From Flectonema sp. DT1601 (Eukaryota; Euglenozoa; Diplonemea; Diplonemida; Diplonemidae): a DNA stretch of 64,000 bases. Below, in pieces: positions 1 to 10,445 of this stretch. The translations under genes were made by a program, and so were the position numbers. Position 1 is the first letter of the stretch. The number at the start of each line of letters is the position of its first letter. The notes below the pieces were generated by a model that was not told where the DNA came from, searched no databases, and worked only from the letters and a program-made list of their open reading frames with translations. The stretch is from NCBI GenBank assembly GCA_964019425.1, contig OZ025791.1, positions 62,001 to 126,000 of the forward strand, in the 5' to 3' direction.

Positions 1-884
1 ACACTCTGGTCAGCAATCTCCGTACATGCAACCACTTTCCCGAACCCCCCGCGAATCACCTCGGACGCAGACTTCAGATCTGCCTCGACCGAGCGATAAG
101 CACCAATGGGTCCAGCAAAAAAAGAAAGGAAACATGCCTCCAGTTCGGAGCGAACGCTTCTCGAAAACAAGAGAAACCGATCAAACAGAGAAAGTACAGA
201 GAACATGAAGTCAGCCGCTGAACTGGCTGCTTCATTCACCCAAGCCATTACGAGGTCAGCAAACCTGACACACTCGAGCTCAAGCGCACCCCAGACACCG
301 TGCGTGATGTCGGAGAGTTCCGCTTCACAAGTGCGCACCACATCGAGAAGCTTCACCCGGGTTATCGCGAACCGGATCCCGAAGCACTTCACGAGTCTAT
401 CGGTGGCACTGTGATCGGAGCATTGGCTGCTCCTCATCAGCTCTTCGACGGCCACTCTGCTCGCGGAACCAAACGCCCTCCTCATCGTGTCACCCACACG
501 GTGCGGAATACTTTTACCAACAGAGTGCGGCACGTCAGCATGACACGCAGACTCGTTGACGTTGGTGTTGCCGTTGACGTTGGCGTTGGCTTTGGCGTTG
601 GCTTTGGCGTTGGCGTTGGCGTTGGCGTTGGCGTTGGCGTTGGCGTTGTCGCTGGAGCTGGAGTTGGCGTCAGTGGAGGTGTTGTTGTCGATAATACAAC
701 ACCACTTGTCGATAATAGTGGTGGTGGTGGTGGTGTTCGTCGTCGTCGTCGTTGTCGCAACAACTTCGGCGGGCTCTTCGAACATTCCCAGCATCAATCC
801 AACTGGAGGCAAGTCAGGCAGACCGCATCCAAAGCAGAACACCGTCCACCAGAATACTCCCACAAATCCGATGATGGCAAACAT
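1..884 (-). CDS. Array membrane/secreted protein, copy 1 (3' end outside window)
   Basis: The ATG lies at 882-884, and the frame stays open to the window edge (294 codons). The N-terminal region and repeat stalk match copy 2. The C-terminal transmembrane region is missing only because the window begins here. Confidence 0.6.
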   Translation of the reverse strand, partial: MFAIIGFVGVFWWTVFCFGCGLPDLPPVGLMLGMFEEPAEVVATTTTTTNTTTTTTIIDKWCCIIDNNTSTDANSSSSDNANANANANANANAKANAKANANVNGNTNVNESACHADVPHSVGKSIPHRVGDTMRRAFGSASRVAVEELMRSSQCSDHSATDRLVKCFGIRFAITRVKLLDVVRTCEAELSDITHGVWGALELECVRFADLVMAWVNEAASSAADFMFSVLSLFDRFLLFSRSVRSELEACFLSFFAGPIGAYRSVEADLKSASEVIRGGFGKVVACTEIADQS

Positions 885-1156
885 TTTTTTGTGCTTTGTT
901 TTGTCTTAAGCCTGATAGAAGGAAAGGAAGTAACATCATGCCAATCCAGCAATAAAATATCAAGAGATCTGAACTTTGCTTTTACCACCAAAAGAGAGTA
1001 CATTTCCAACTGAGAATCCTGAGGAATAATGAGGGCCCATTTGGGGATCATGGAGAAGGCACACCGCGGTATATTATAAGAAGCTCACAAAAGAAGGTAA
1101 CCTATCAGAATTGGTAGCCACAAATCAATAAGAACCATAAAACATATCAAATAAAT

Positions 1157-1263
1157 CATTCCATTCCCACGTCACTTATCGACTTGTGCGCGGCTGAAGG
1201 CGGGAAATATTGATATAACAAAACATACCACATAAAGCATTCCACTCCCACGTCACTTATCGA
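1157..1263. repeat. Pair of 26 bp direct repeats in the spacer
   Basis: Copies at 1157-1182 and 1238-1263 share CATTCCACTCCCACGTCACT and the following TATCGA with one mismatch. A second short direct repeat (AACTTCACCACAAATCACAA and following bases) lies at 1263-1289 and 1528-1554. Both pairs recur in each unit. They look like old internal duplications, and no function is evident. Confidence 0.8.
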
Positions 1264-3575
1264 ACTTCACCACAAATCACAACACGAAGCAAGTTCAGTT
1301 CAATCAAGGAAAGGTGTAAAATCTTAAAAAGCAGATTTATGGTTAACAATCAATAAGAAATAGTTCCACACAGATCAAACATGCCCACCCCCCCGGGACA
1401 CGCGACACACACAAACCAATGGGCACTCAAAAACGAAACACGTGCAAAAATCACCAGCACTCAAACCACAATAAGAACTCATCAGAGTTAAACAACACGA
1501 CACTTAATTCCAACACAAACACAACACAACTTCACCACAAATCACAACACGAAGAACAAGTTCAGTAAATTCAAGGAAGGCAAAAGAAATAGTTTCACAG
1601 AAACATCTGACACAGACACACGAGCACTCAAACTACACATATGAACACACAACACACACACACAAAGAGTAATGAGAACTCGTCAGAGTTTCAACAAACA
1701 ATACACAACACATACATGCATACACACACACCGAGAGGAGGTTCAGTGAAGCTTCTGCTCACCTCATCATAAGTTCAGCTCCTGTTAAAAAAAAATGAAA
1801 ATATATACAAAAGTTACAAAATTGCAAACACCCTCTCATGTCACCATCACCGCAAAGCCCTCTCAACGATCCCTCCTTCCATCACACGGCAAGTGGTACC
1901 ATTTTCCACTTAACTTACTCTCCCCTCTCCACCACATCACTTGTGACATGTCCTTTCTGATAATAAAAAGAAGAAAGAATGATTGCAAACAAACGAACAG
2001 AACAAACAACAAATTAATAGCCAAAAGTCAGCGGCAAAACCTTTCCCCCCCGACCCCGACACGCAAGGCGTATTTGTTTGTGCGTTCAGGGGAATCACCA
2101 CACGGAAGGAATGCCATTCGCTAGACTTTAAAAGAAAGGTACGAAATCAACGAAAAGAAAGTGTTTATAAAAATTATTTAAAAAAAAGAAAATAAAGAAA
2201 TGTTGCGCCGGGAAGGTCATTTGGGGAATTCAATTGAAATGTGAAAGTGAACTGATTACATTGCAAAACAATCGCGCGTTATTACAATACAGTACCTATA
2301 CAAAAGTACAATATTATCATTATCATTGTTAGTTTTATTATTATTATTTCTCACCAGGGGGGCGTGACTCCTGCGTGAAGAAGGAAACACACAACCCCCC
2401 ACTCCTGAAGACTTGTAACTGCCGTGAGGCCGTCATCACAACGACAACGACAACCACAACGACAACGACGGCAGGCACGAAAAAAAAGAAGAAAAATGAC
2501 AAGACAACAACAACAACCCACATGGGTGACGAATGAAAGCAGTACTGATCACAGGATTTTACTTTTTCTAAATCGAAAATGTCAGAGAGAGAGAGACGAT
2601 AAGTATATTGCTGCAAAAGATTGAATTTCATTTACCAAAATTAGAGATTTAACCGCACACCACCACCACTACTATCATCATCATCATGATCATGATCTCA
2701 GATGGTGGCTCCTTCCTCAGTAATATGAACACGTCCTGAACATCAAAAACAGTTCACAGAGCAAGAAAACACTGCTTAGCAAAAATACCAATCAAATCAC
2801 AGCAGCAGCAGCTGGCTCACTCGCATACATATTGCCATTCTCTCTCGTGCGTCTCCTCCTCTCTTCATTCACTTCCCCCATTTACCTGCCAACCTCCAAT
2901 CCCGAGTAGCCTCCCACGACAAGTTTTGCCACGAGCGTTGCTATGTTGGGAAACCTAGCTCTCTGTGCGAGAAACCAGGAAATCCGCTGATAACTACACT
3001 CCGATGACCAACTGAGTGGGCGCTCAACTCGGATCATTGAGGCTGGTTCCGTCTCGGCGAGGAACTGCAGCTGCTGCGTGAGTCGAGTTGGTCAGCTTTT
3101 GCTAAAACTCACCAAGGAACAGGAAGTGAGAATCGAGTTGGTAAATGTTGTTGTTGTTTTTGTTGTGGTAGTTTTTACGGGATACTCGGCAACTGCCGCA
3201 AGAGTATCCCTATGATCGAGGAGCAGCACAAACAAAACCAGGGTGAAATTGTTTTTCTTTTTTTCCTCTCTCTCTCTCTCAATACGTAAAAGGTCAGTTT
3301 TGTTTTCTTTGCATTGTCTCTCTCTCTCTCTCTCTGTATCTCTCGTTCCGTCTCTCTCGCAGTAAAAACAAAAAAAAGGGTGAAAATCAGCAAAACTGGT
3401 TTTCCTTTTTCCCAGCCTCTCAAAAGACCAGAGCACTTGCCACCGCGAGAGAGTGAGAGAAAAGAGAAGGGGAAAAAAAAAAAGGAAGACAGCAGACTGG
3501 ACCATCACATCCACAACATCAACGAGAACAACATTGGAGCGGGGGGATCGGCAGCGTGTGCCTTCCCTCCCGCGG

Positions 3576-3831
3576 AAACAAATAAAGAAAGGTATCCAAA
3601 ACAAAGTAAAGAATGGTACACAAAACAAATAAAGAAAGGTATATAAAACAAAGTTAAGAAAGGTATACAAAACAAATAAAGAAAGGTATATAAAACAAAT
3701 AAAGAAAGGTATATAAAACAAATAAAGAAAGGTATACAAAACAAATAAAGAATGGTATACAAAACAAATAAAGAAAGGTATATAAAGCAAAGTTAAGAAA
3801 GGTATACAAAACAAAGTAAAGAAAGGTATAC
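3576..3831. repeat. 23 bp minisatellite, unit 1
   Basis: About 11 imperfect copies of a 23 bp motif built around AAACAAATAAAGAAAGGTAT, with AAATAAAG/AAAGTTAAG and TATACA/TATATA variants. Because 23 is not a multiple of three, the reverse strand reads as a long hydrophobic pseudo-protein, which explains the ORFs seen across it. Confidence 0.95.
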
Positions 3832-4328
3832 AATCTCCTCATGGGTGAATGCCAGAGAGAGAGAGCCTTTGCAGGTCGTCTCTCCAGACTTGCACTGCCA
3901 AGAGAAAATAAACGTTTTTTCCGCGACTGGTACCGAGGGATGGGATCTTTTTTGTTTTTTAAATTTTTTAAGGTTTTTTTATTTTTATTTTTTGTTAAAT
4001 TGAAAAGAAGAAATGAAAAATTGGACACAAAAACTCCACAATCTCAAAGCAAATCAAGAAAATAATAATATTCTCTCTTTTCAGCCTTTTGTTGTTCGTC
4101 GAAGTGAAGAGCCAGAGCATCGGAGTTGCAACTTCCGGGTTCCGGTTTTCCTTCTTTCAGTGCGTTTATTAGTTTTCGTGTGCCAGCAAAAAAAAAAAAA
4201 AATAAAATAAAATAAAATAAAATCCGACACAATTCTCCAAAAGACCATTCACATTTCGCCCCCGTGTTGTTAAAGAAAATTTCTTGTTGTTGGTTATGAG
4301 AAAAATGAAAATGAAAATGTCTATCGGC

Positions 4329-4352
4329 CGAGAGAGTAGTTGTACTCTCTCG
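4329..4352. repeat. Perfect 10 bp inverted repeat (hairpin) in the spacer
   Basis: CGAGAGAGTA, loop GTTG, TACTCTCTCG. The same hairpin recurs in every full unit (for example 9718-9741). It is a strong stem-loop with no known role. A transcript structure, a processing site or chance are all possible. Confidence 0.8.
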
Positions 4353-4767
4353 CTCGACGACAAGACAACAACAACAACAACGACAACGACAACGACAACA
4401 ACTTACTAACCCAGATGTGAATGGCCCGTACTTTCTACTACTACTTGTCGGGGGAAAAAAAAAAAGAAAAGAGAAGTTCGTGTAAAGGAAATCCATCTCA
4501 CCTACCTTAATTCACAAAAGCAGCAATGCAATTGCAGCTGTCAGAAATGAAGAAGCGGCATCTAAAAACTAGAAAACAACTAAAAAAAAAAAAGACAGAA
4601 CCATTTTTCTTTGAACTTCAAACGAAAAAAAAACATGGCTGTCTCTCTCTCTCTCTCTCTCCACTCATGGCAGAGTTAGTTAATTGTCTTCAAAGTTTAA
4701 TACGGTATTTTTCTTCATAACAGGAAGGAAAACAAGGAGGAGGATAGATGAAAAAAATGAAAGGAGG

Positions 4768-4843
4768 AAAAAAAAAAAAAAAAAAAAAGAAAAGTGTGCG
4801 GTACATTCTTTTTGTTTTGAATTTTTTTTTTTTTTTTTTTTTT
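4768..4843. repeat. Facing poly(A) and poly(T) runs
   Basis: An A run (about 4768-4788) continues as GAAAAGTGTG and is followed by CATTCTTTTTGTTTTG and a T run (about 4822-4843). Together they form a long imperfect inverted repeat. It is present in every unit, with run lengths differing by a few bases. Homopolymer lengths may also reflect sequencing error. Confidence 0.75.
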
Positions 4844-4962
4844 GTTGGAGTCGATCGTTTTTGTTTCTTTTTTTTTTTTTGAATAATTATACGCACATAT
4901 TAATTGGGTTAAAGGGAAGTTGGTACAAAGGTCGCTTATTATTATTATTTTTTTTTTTTTTT

Positions 4963-5012
4963 TAGTTTTGGTTTTGGTTTTGGTTTTGCTTTTGCTTTTG
5001 GTTTTGCTTTTT
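4963..5012. repeat. TTTTGG/TTTTGC microsatellite next to the ORF stop
   Basis: Several TTTTGG and TTTTGC hexamers precede the ORF 3' end in each unit. Repeat number differs in unit 4 and in the tract at about 37,570. It resembles some telomere repeats but is short and interrupted, so a plain microsatellite is the better reading. Confidence 0.75.
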
Positions 5013-5056
5013 TTTTTGTTGGGCTGCTGTTTTTTTCAAACAACAACAGAATTCAT

Positions 5057-6250
5057 TTAACGACAACAAACATGAAAAACACAAGCCGCAAACAGCTGCT
5101 GCGCAAGCCGAAACTTCCTTTTTTCTCCGCTACTCATGCCGGCAAACAAACCCAAGAAATTGACAATTTCAAAGGAGAGCAATACCAACAACAAAACAAT
5201 CCAAAGAAGAAAAGAACAGGCATCGGAAAGCGCGGCGACAGCTTCAAACAAATACTTAATGTCAACTTTATTGACTACGGCTGCCGCCTCGACTTTCCAT
5301 CCCCTGAAGATGCGTTCCAAGTGTTTCTTGCTCTGATCAATCCGGTGATTGATGCAAAACAGCTTAACACTCTGGTCAGCAATCTCCGTACATGCAACCA
5401 CTTTCCCGAACCCCCCGCGAATCACCTCGGACGCAGACTTCAGATCTGCCTCGACCGAGCGATAAGCACCAATGGGTCCAGCAAAAAAAGAAAGGAAACA
5501 TGCCTCCAGTTCGGAGCGAACGCTTCTCGAAAACAAGAGAAACCGATCAAACAGAGAAAGTACAGAGAACATGAAGTCAGCCGCTGAACTGGCTGCTTCA
5601 TTCACCCAAGCCATTACGAGGTCAGCAAACCTGACACACTCGAGCTCAAGCGCACCCCAGACACCGTGCGTGATGTCGGAGAGTTCCGCTTCACAAGTGC
5701 GCACCACATCGAGAAGCTTCACCCGGGTTATCGCGAACCGGATCCCGAAGCACTTCACGAGTCTATCGGTGGCACTGTGATCGGAGCATTGGCTGCTCCT
5801 CATCAGCTCTTCGACGGCCACTCTGCTCGCGGAACCAAACGCCCTCCTCATCGTGTCACCCACACGGTGCGGAATACTTTTACCAACAGAGTGCGGCACG
5901 TCAGCATGACACGCAGACTCGTTGACGTTGGTGTTGCCGTTGACGTTGGCGTTGGCTTTGGCGTTGGCTTTGGCGTTGGCGTTGGCGTTGGCGTTGGCGT
6001 TGGCGTTGGCGTTGTCGCTGGAGCTGGAGTTGGCGTCAGTGGAGGTGTTGTTGTCGATAATACAACACCACTTGTCGATAATAGTGGTGGTGGTGGTGGT
6101 GTTCGTCGTCGTCGTCGTTGTCGCAACAACTTCGGCGGGCTCTTCGAACATTCCCAGCATCAATCCAACTGGAGGCAAGTCAGGCAGACCGCATCCAAAG
6201 CAGAACACCGTCCACCAGAATACTCCCACAAATCCGATGATGGCAAACAT
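5057..6250 (-). CDS. Array protein, copy 2 (397 aa; reference copy): predicted signal-peptide and single-TM protein, unknown family
   Basis: I do not recognise this protein. Residues 1-20 are hydrophobic and end near a Cys/Gly, like a signal peptide. Residues about 43-56 are Thr/Asn-rich, and about 70-112 are Ser, Asn and Ala repeats (NA and NAKA) encoded by a GTTGGC hexamer, with several N-x-S/T sites. A helical, Cys-containing region of roughly 220 residues follows. A strong membrane segment (core FLLWIVLLLVLLSF) lies near residues 345-370, before a basic tail ending HVCCR. A surface or secretory-pathway protein is the natural inference. A pyrimidine-rich tract ending in AG lies 27 nt before the ATG (AG at 6278-6279). 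Other frames across the same DNA give only low-complexity peptides. It is possible that the frame is no longer selected (see findings). Confidence 0.65.
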   Translation of the reverse strand: MFAIIGFVGVFWWTVFCFGCGLPDLPPVGLMLGMFEEPAEVVATTTTTTNTTTTTTIIDKWCCIIDNNTSTDANSSSSDNANANANANANANAKANAKANANVNGNTNVNESACHADVPHSVGKSIPHRVGDTMRRAFGSASRVAVEELMRSSQCSDHSATDRLVKCFGIRFAITRVKLLDVVRTCEAELSDITHGVWGALELECVRFADLVMAWVNEAASSAADFMFSVLSLFDRFLLFSRSVRSELEACFLSFFAGPIGAYRSVEADLKSASEVIRGGFGKVVACTEIADQSVKLFCINHRIDQSKKHLERIFRGWKVEAAAVVNKVDIKYLFEAVAALSDACSFLLWIVLLLVLLSFEIVNFLGLFAGMSSGEKRKFRLAQQLFAACVFHVCCR

Positions 6251-6257
6251 TTTTTTG

Positions 6258-6310
6258 TGCTTTGTTTTGTCTTAAGCCTGATAGAAGGAAAGGAAGTAAC
6301 ATCATGCCAA
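6258..6310 (-). promoter_or_regulatory. Splice-acceptor-like tract before the array ORF
   Basis: On the minus strand a run rich in C and T (TTACTTCCTTTCCTTCTATC) ends in AG at 6279-6278, 27 nt before the ATG of copy 2. No matching donor is evident just upstream. It looks like a spliced-leader trans-splice acceptor, and the same sequence lies before every copy. A cis acceptor for an unseen upstream exon is the alternative. Confidence 0.45.
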
Positions 6311-9300
6311 TCCAGCAATAAAATATCAAGAGATCTGAACTTTGCTTTTACCACCAAAAGAGAGTACATTTCCAACTGAGAATCCTGAGGAATAATGAGG
6401 GCCCATTTGGGGATCATGGAGAAGGCACACCGCGGTATATTATAAGAAGCTCACAAAAGAAGGTAACCTATCAGAATTGGTAGCCACAAATCAATAAGAA
6501 CCATAAAACATATCAAATAAATCATTCCATTCCCACGTCACTTATCGACTTGTGCGCGGCTGAAGGCGGGAAATATTGATATAACAAAACATACCACATA
6601 AAGCATTCCACTCCCACGTCACTTATCGAACTTCACCACAAATCACAACACGAAGCAAGTTCAGTTCAATCAAGGAAAGGTGTAAAATCTTAAAAAGCAG
6701 ATTTATGGTTAACAATCAATAAGAAATAGTTCCACACAGATCAAACATGCCCACCCCCCCGGGACACGCGACACACACAAACCAATGGGCACTCAAAAAC
6801 GAAACACGTGCAAAAATCACCAGCACTCAAACCACAATAAGAACTCATCAGAGTTAAACAACACGACACTTAATTCCAACACAAACACAACACAACTTCA
6901 CCACAAATCACAACACGAAGAACAAGTTCAGTAAATTCAAGGAAGGCAAAAGAAATAGTTTCACAGAAACATCTGACACAGACACACGAGCACTCAAACT
7001 ACACATATGAACACACAACACACACACACAAAGAGTAATGAGAACTCGTCAGAGTTTCAACAAACAATACACAACACATACATGCATACACACACACCGA
7101 GAGGAGGTTCAGTGAAGCTTCTGCTCACCTCATCATAAGTTCAGCTCCTGTTAAAAAAAAATGAAAATATATACAAAAGTTACAAAATTGCAAACACCCT
7201 CTCATGTCACCATCACCGCAAAGCCCTCTCAACGATCCCTCCTTCCATCACACGGCAAGTGGTACCATTTTCCACTTAACTTACTCTCCCCTCTCCACCA
7301 CATCACTTGTGACATGTCCTTTCTGATAATAAAAAGAAGAAAGAATGATTGCAAACAAACGAACAGAACAAACAACAAATTAATAGCCAAAAGTCAGCGG
7401 CAAAACCTTTCCCCCCCGACCCCGACACGCAAGGCGTATTTGTTTGTGCGTTCAGGGGAATCACCACACGGAAGGAATGCCATTCGCTAGACTTTAAAAG
7501 AAAGGTACGAAATCAACGAAAAGAAAGTGTTTATAAAAATTATTTAAAAAAAAGAAAATAAAGAAATGTTGCGCCGGGAAGGTCATTTGGGGAATTCAAT
7601 TGAAATGTGAAAGTGAACTGATTACATTGCAAAACAATCGCGCGTTATTACAATACAGTACCTATACAAAAGTACAATATTATCATTATCATTGTTAGTT
7701 TTATTATTATTATTTCTCACCAGGGGGGCGTGACTCCTGCGTGAAGAAGGAAACACACAACCCCCCACTCCTGAAGACTTGTAACTGCCGTGAGGCCGTC
7801 ATCACAACGACAACGACAACCACAACGACAACGACGGCAGGCACGAAAAAAAAGAAGAAAAATGACAAGACAACAACAACAACCCACATGGGTGACGAAT
7901 GAAAGCAGTACTGATCACAGGATTTTACTTTTTCTAAATCGAAAATGTCAGAGAGAGAGAGACGATAAGTATATTGCTGCAAAAGATTGAATTTCATTTA
8001 CCAAAATTAGAGATTTAACCGCACACCACCACCACTACTATCATCATCATCATGATCATGATCTCAGATGGTGGCTCCTTCCTCAGTAATATGAACACGT
8101 CCTGAACATCAAAAACAGTTCACAGAGCAAGAAAACACTGCTTAGCAAAAATACCAATCAAATCACAGCAGCAGCAGCTGGCTCACTCGCATACATATTG
8201 CCATTCTCTCTCGTGCGTCTCCTCCTCTCTTCATTCACTTCCCCCATTTACCTGCCAACCTCCAATCCCGAGTAGCCTCCCACGACAAGTTTTGCCACGA
8301 GCGTTGCTATGTTGGGAAACCTAGCTCTCTGTGCGAGAAACCAGGAAATCCGCTGATAACTACACTCCGATGACCAACTGAGTGGGCGCTCAACTCGGAT
8401 CATTGAGGCTGGTTCCGTCTCGGCGAGGAACTGCAGCTGCTGCGTGAGTCGAGTTGGTCAGCTTTTGCTAAAACTCACCAAGGAACAGGAAGTGAGAATC
8501 GAGTTGGTAAATGTTGTTGTTGTTTTTGTTGTGGTAGTTTTTACGGGATACTCGGCAACTGCCGCAAGAGTATCCCTATGATCGAGGAGCAGCACAAACA
8601 AAACCAGGGTGAAATTGTTTTTCTTTTTTTCCTCTCTCTCTCTCTCAATACGTAAAAGGTCAGTTTTGTTTTCTTTGCATTGTCTCTCTCTCTCTCTCTC
8701 TGTATCTCTCGTTCCGTCTCTCTCGCAGTAAAAACAAAAAAAAGGGTGAAAATCAGCAAAACTGGTTTTCCTTTTTCCCAGCCTCTCAAAAGACCAGAGC
8801 ACTTGCCACCGCGAGAGAGTGAGAGAAAAGAGAAGGGGAAAAAAAAAAAGGAAGACAGCAGACTGGACCATCACATCCACAACATCAACGAGAACAACAT
8901 TGGAGCGGGGGGATCGGCAGCGTGTGCCTTCCCTCCCGCGGAAACAAATAAAGAAAGGTATCCAAAACAAAGTAAAGAATGGTACACAAAACAAATAAAG
9001 AAAGGTATATAAAACAAAGTTAAGAAAGGTATACAAAACAAATAAAGAAAGGTATATAAAACAAATAAAGAAAGGTATACAAAACAAATAAAGAATGGTA
9101 TACAAAACAAATAAAGAAAGGTATACAAAACAAATAAAGAATGGTATACAAAACAAATAAAGAAAGGTATATAAAGCAAAGTTAAGAAAGGTATACAAAA
9201 CAAAGTAAAGAAAGGTATACAATCTCCTCATGGGTGAATGCCAGAGAGAGAGAGCCTTTGCAGGTCGTCTCTCCAGACTTGCACTGCCAAGAGAAAATAA

Positions 9301-10445
9301 ACGTTTTTTCCGCGACTGGTACCGAGGGATGGGATCTTTTTTGTTTTTTAAATTTTTTAAGGTTTTTTTATTTTTATTTTTTGTTAAATTGAAAAGAAGA
9401 AATGAAAAATTGGACACAAAAACTCCACAATCTCAAAGCAAATCAAGAAAATAATAATATTCTCTCTTTTCAGCCTTTTGTTGTTCGTCGAAGTGAAGAG
9501 CCAGAGCATCGGAGTTGCAACTTCCGGGTTCCGGTTTTCCTTCTTTCAGTGCGTTTATTAGTTTTCGTGTGCCAGCAAAAAAAAAAAAAAATAAAATAAA
9601 ATAAAATAAAATCCGACACAATTCTCCAAAAGACCATTCACATCTCGCCCCCGTGTTGTTAAAGAAAATTTCTTGTTGTTGGTTATGAGAAAAATGAAAA
9701 TGAAAATGTCTATCGGCCGAGAGAGTAGTTGTACTCTCTCGCTCGACGACAAGACAACAACAACAACAACGACAACGACAACGACAACAACTTACTAACC
9801 CAGATGTGAATGGCCCGTACTTTCTACCACTACTTGTCGGGGGAAAAAAAAAAAGAAAAGAGAAGTTCGTGTAAAGGAAATCCATCTCACCTACCTTAAT
9901 TCACAAAAGCAGCAATGCAATTGCAGCTGTCAGAAATGAAGAAGCGGCATCTAAAAACTAGAAAACAACTAAAAAAAAAAAAGACAGAACCATTTTTCTT
10001 TGAACTTCAAACGAAAAAAAAACATGGCTGTCTCTCTCTCTCTCTCTCTCCACTCATGGCAGAGTTAGTTAATTGTCTTCAAAGTTTAATACGGTATTTT
10101 TCTTCATAACAGGAAGGAAAACAAGGAGGAGGATAGATGAAAAAAATGAAAGGAGGAAAAAAAAAAAAAAAAAAAAAGAAAAGTGTGCGGTACATTCTTT
10201 TTGTTTTGAATTTTTTTTTTTTTTTTTTTTTTGTTGGAGTCGATCGTTTTTGTTTCTTTTTTTTTTTTTGAATAATTATACGCACATATTAATTGGGTTA
10301 AAGGGAAGTTGGTACAAAGGTCGCTTATTATTATTATTTTTTTTTTTTTTTTAGTTTTGGTTTTGGTTTTGGTTTTGCTTTTGCTTTTGGTTTTGCTTTT
10401 TTTTTTGTTGGGCTGCTGTTTTTTTCAAACAACAACAGAATTCAT
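6278..10445. other. Inter-ORF spacer of the array unit (described once; same in each unit)
   Basis: About 4.2 kb with no convincing gene. From the ORF start outwards it holds imperfect direct repeats, a CA-rich stretch (about 6,740-7,110), short CAACGA, CAT and GAGA tracts, a more complex block (about 8,260-8,500), CT microsatellites (about 8,633-8,720), the 23 bp minisatellite (8942-9220), T- and A-rich tracts, an ATAAA microsatellite, a hairpin (9718-9741), a CAACGA tract, a CT tract, facing A and T runs, and a TTTTGG/TTTTGC tract next to the following ORF stop. Small ORFs here read simple sequence and are not supported. Confidence 0.8.
8942..9220. repeat. 23 bp minisatellite, unit 2
   Basis: About 12 motifs. 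The order of variants is nearly that of unit 1 with one motif gained. Confidence 0.95.

Larger units (their letters stand above)
1..5366. repeat. Array unit 1 (short-minisatellite type)
   Basis: Opens inside the minus-strand ORF because the window edge cuts the unit. Its minisatellite (3576-3831) has about 11 copies of the 23 bp motif, the shortest in the array. It carries T at 4255 and T at 4439, two sites that vary between units. Confidence 0.95.

Noticed and set aside
2650-2700. ATCATCATGATCATGATC palindromic stretch as a regulatory site
   Set aside because: It lies inside an ATC trinucleotide tract, so chance pairing from simple sequence is enough.
3092-3814. Long minus-strand frames (up to 319 aa in unit 2) rich in YTFLYLFCIPFFICF
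   Set aside because: They are the translation of the 23 bp minisatellite. They change frame context and length between units exactly with repeat number.
4963-5012. Internal telomere repeat (TTTTGG)
   Set aside because: Only a few interrupted repeats mixed with TTTTGC, in the same place in each unit. An ordinary microsatellite explains it.
5922-6275. Plus-strand frame reading LALALA and VVVVVV
   Set aside because: A shadow of the same microsatellites in another frame.
5666-6379. Plus-strand 231-237 aa frame with VGVGVG and RRRRR runs, opposite the array ORF
   Set aside because: It is the antisense reading of the hexamer and triplet tracts of the minus-strand ORF and has no signal, domain or acceptor support.
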